From assembly GCF_020866905.1 (NCBI RefSeq), contig NZ_JAIVCC010000005.1:124001-188000 (forward strand): a DNA stretch of 64,000 nucleotides, read 5' to 3'. Position numbers and translations under genes: made by a program. Below, piece by piece: positions 62,078-64,000 of the stretch (positions are counted from its first letter, which is position 1; each line of letters starts with the position of its first letter). This stretch comes from Salinimicrobium sediminilitoris (lineage in GTDB: Bacteria; Bacteroidota; Bacteroidia; Flavobacteriales; Flavobacteriaceae). The notes beneath the pieces were generated by a model. The model worked only from the letters and a program-made list of their open reading frames with translations. It made no database searches and was not told the origin of the DNA.

Positions 62078-63508
62078 CTATTCTATTTCCGAGATCCTCA
62101 GCGTATTTACCATTCCTTTATTGGTGATTGGCATAGCTGCAAGGTTGATCGTAAAATCACCTTTTTCAACGAATTTAAATTCTGTTGCGATCCTGTTGAT
62201 ATCGTCTATAGTTTCATCTGTACTCACCATCTTATCGTAATAAAAAGCACGTACTCCCCACAGCAGACTCAATTGGTTAAGAATTCTTTTGTTGGAGGTG
62301 AAAACCAAAATATTGGATTCAGGTCTCCAGGCAGAGATCTGGAATGCGGTATAACCACTATTGGTAAGGGTACAAATAGCTTGTGCCTTGATCTCATTGG
62401 CCATATGAGCTGCATGGTAACAAATTGATTTAGTAATGTATCTCTTTGTACGCACATGTGGTGGTTCATGAGGAACTTTAATAAGTGGTGAATTTTCAAC
62501 ACTCATAATAATTTGGCTCATTTTCTCGATCACCTGCACAGGATAATTCCCCACAGAAGTCTCTCCACTCAACATCACAGCATCGGCCCCATCCATAACC
62601 GAGTTGGCTACATCGTTAACCTCTGCCCTTGTAGGGGTAAGGCTGGTGATCATGGTTTCCATCATCTGGGTGGCAATAATAACCGGAATTCTCGCCTTTT
62701 TAGCCTTTAAAACAAGTTGCTTCTGAATAAGAGGTACTTCCTGCGCCGGAATTTCCACTCCAAGATCTCCACGTGCTACCATAAGACCATCACAGTAAGC
62801 TACGATCTTATCGATATTATCTACACCTTCGGGCTTTTCAATTTTGGCAATTATCGGGATCTTTTCATCTGTATGTTCCTTAATAAGGTTTTGAAGCTCA
62901 ATAAGGTCATCGCTATTCCTAACGAAAGAAAGCGCAATCCAGTCCACACCCTGCTTTACTGCAAATTCGGCGTCCTGAATGTCTTTTTCTGTAAGAGCGG
63001 GAAGGGAGATCGATGTATTTGGAAGGTTAACTCCTTTTTTCGACCTAAGCGGTCCTCCCTGAACTACTTTAGCCAGAACCTCATCTTTCTTATTGGTGCT
63101 TACTACCTCAAAAATTAGTTTCCCATCATCCAGTAAAATACGTTCTCCGGCTTTTACGTCCTGAGGAAATTCGTCATAGTTCATATAGACCCGGGAAGAT
63201 GTTCCTTCAAACTCCTCTCCCGTGGCAAAAGTGATTTCGTCTCCTTTTGAAACCACAACTTCCTCCCTCATTTTTCCAACCCTGAGTTTTGGCCCCTGCA
63301 GGTCACCCAGAATGGCTGTGGTAAAGCCCAGTTCTTCATTGAGCTCACGTATAATTTTCATACGTTGCTTTACATCTTCATAATCGGCATGAGAAAAATT
63401 GATCCTGAACACGTTCACACCTGCTAGCATCATATCTCTCAATACATCTTTAGAACTTGAGGCCGGCCCGAGGGTGGCCACAATCTTAGTCTTTTTCGTA
63501 TTCGGCAT
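62078..63508 (-). CDS. pyk: Pyruvate kinase
   Basis: 476 residues, full length. It starts MPNTKKTKIVATLGPASSS; the catalytic signature IAKIEKPEGVDNID and the metal-binding MVARGDLGVEIPAQEVPLIQ are intact, and the C-terminal domain runs from about 345. It converts phosphoenolpyruvate and ADP to pyruvate and ATP in glycolysis. The start overlaps the stop of the IPExxxVDY gene by one base (TAATG), so translation is coupled. Terminator at 62003-62037. Confidence 0.97.
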   Translation of the reverse strand: MPNTKKTKIVATLGPASSSKDVLRDMMLAGVNVFRINFSHADYEDVKQRMKIIRELNEELGFTTAILGDLQGPKLRVGKMREEVVVSKGDEITFATGEEFEGTSSRVYMNYDEFPQDVKAGERILLDDGKLIFEVVSTNKKDEVLAKVVQGGPLRSKKGVNLPNTSISLPALTEKDIQDAEFAVKQGVDWIALSFVRNSDDLIELQNLIKEHTDEKIPIIAKIEKPEGVDNIDKIVAYCDGLMVARGDLGVEIPAQEVPLIQKQLVLKAKKARIPVIIATQMMETMITSLTPTRAEVNDVANSVMDGADAVMLSGETSVGNYPVQVIEKMSQIIMSVENSPLIKVPHEPPHVRTKRYITKSICYHAAHMANEIKAQAICTLTNSGYTAFQISAWRPESNILVFTSNKRILNQLSLLWGVRAFYYDKMVSTDETIDDINRIATEFKFVEKGDFTINLAAMPITNKGMVNTLRISEIE

Positions 63509-63996
63509 TAGTCAAATATTAAATTTTCTTTTGTTTTTATGCGATGAAAATCAATGGCATAAGCGGTAGAAACCTGCGGGATCTCAAGGATCCTGGAGAT
63601 GAGCATTTTTGTTGATATTGCATCCAGTTCATCTTCGATCTTCACCAAAAAATCTACCTGCTTGAATTCCGGTAATAAAAATGATTTTTTGACAGCCAGT
63701 TGATCTCCAAAAAAAAGAGAATCTAAATCTGACCCTGACCTGCCTTCCTGTCTGGCGACATTGTTCACCAGATGATAGGTGCAATATTTCTGCAGATCTT
63801 CATAAATAAAATGGGCGAATAAAATGCTTTCTTTCCCTTTATGAAGATCAATGTCTTTTGGCGTTCTGGCCAACTTTAGGTCTATATGCTTGTTCAACAG
63901 GTAAGCCAGCTTGAATTCCTCTACCGAAGAATGTATTGCAAGTAGCTTATAAGGCTGTTCAAAAACTTCATCTAAAACCAGTTTGTGCGCCGGCAT
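63508..63996 (-). CDS. IPExxxVDY-family protein
   Basis: 162 residues. The family motif appears as LPEFKQVDF (about 110-118, matching I/L-PExxxVD-Y/F). The N-terminus MPAHKLVLDEVFEQPYKLLAIHS fits the family start. It is a conserved Bacteroidetes protein of unknown function, regularly found beside rnc and pyk. The ATG is 4 nt from the window end, so an upstream start cannot be fully excluded. Confidence 0.88.
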   Translation of the reverse strand: MPAHKLVLDEVFEQPYKLLAIHSSVEEFKLAYLLNKHIDLKLARTPKDIDLHKGKESILFAHFIYEDLQKYCTYHLVNNVARQEGRSGSDLDSLFFGDQLAVKKSFLLPEFKQVDFLVKIEDELDAISTKMLISRILEIPQVSTAYAIDFHRIKTKENLIFD

Positions 63997-64000
63997 ATGA

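Overview
This window comes from the chromosome of a member of the Bacteroidetes, most likely the family Flavobacteriaceae (marine Gramella/Salegentibacter-like). The reasons are: promoters of the TTTG...TAnnTTTG type, few Shine-Dalgarno sequences, a full Bacteroidetes aerotolerance (bat) operon, an IPExxxVDY-family gene directly before pyk, several SPII lipoproteins with very short signal peptides, and families largely confined to this phylum (DUF6090-like, DUF4382, THC0290_0291-like). The genus is an inference; no rRNA or tRNA gene was seen.

Layout. 1-4.1 kb: a TonB-dependent receptor cut by the window edge, translationally coupled to recO, then small membrane proteins of unknown function. 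4.2-8 kb: glutamate dehydrogenase, an outer-membrane protein and a Cys/Met-metabolism PLP enzyme. 8.1-12.6 kb: a DUF3298 lipoprotein, an ArsC/Spx-like protein and an EamA permease in one operon, then a thioesterase, a YheT-type hydrolase and a DUF1206 protein. 12.6-16 kb: yicC-gmk-nadD operon and gpsA. 16-19.6 kb: pheS with two coupled small genes downstream, short membrane proteins, a CvpA-family protein and a beta-carbonic anhydrase. 19.6-28.7 kb: one minus-strand operon moxR - DUF58 - TM protein - batA - batB - batC - batD - batE. 28.8-39.7 kb: a DUF4382 lipoprotein; a four-gene operon (AKR-like, SDR, AlbA_2/Schlafen-type, PPP-type phosphatase); an acyl-ACP desaturase; an Ntn amidohydrolase; a CapA-family protein; an EamA permease; two lipoproteins. 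39.8-43.2 kb: ALDH7-type aldehyde dehydrogenase, 3-hydroxyanthranilate dioxygenase and an isoaspartyl peptidase. 43.2-43.9 kb: a frameshifted REP-associated tyrosine transposase (RAYT) between two related palindromes. 44-51.2 kb: outer-membrane phospholipase A, then an RND efflux operon led by its own GbsR/MarR-type regulator. 51.2-55.1 kb: DUF5996, YCII-like lipoprotein, CYTH protein, NAD(P)-binding protein and dinB. 55.2-61.3 kb: a Crp/Fnr regulator divergent from aspA - asparaginase - Dcu transporter - porin. 61.3-64 kb: a decayed insertion-sequence fragment, pyk and the IPExxxVDY gene.

How the genes work together. The 55-61 kb block reads as a complete pathway: porin entry, periplasmic deamidation of asparagine, Dcu-type exchange of C4-dicarboxylates and cytoplasmic AspA giving fumarate and ammonia, under a divergent Crp/Fnr regulator. 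The RND block has regulator, adaptor, pump and outer-membrane factor in order, with a palindrome inside the candidate promoter. The bat operon pairs a MoxR AAA+ ATPase with three VWA-type proteins and TPR proteins at the membrane.

Less explained signals are a recurring palindrome AAAAATGNCATTTTT (three exact copies plus near copies), a 37-nt dispersed repeat at 6555 and 17959, the RAYT-linked palindromes, and several short unrecognised membrane proteins. No CRISPR array, prophage or recognised defence island was seen.
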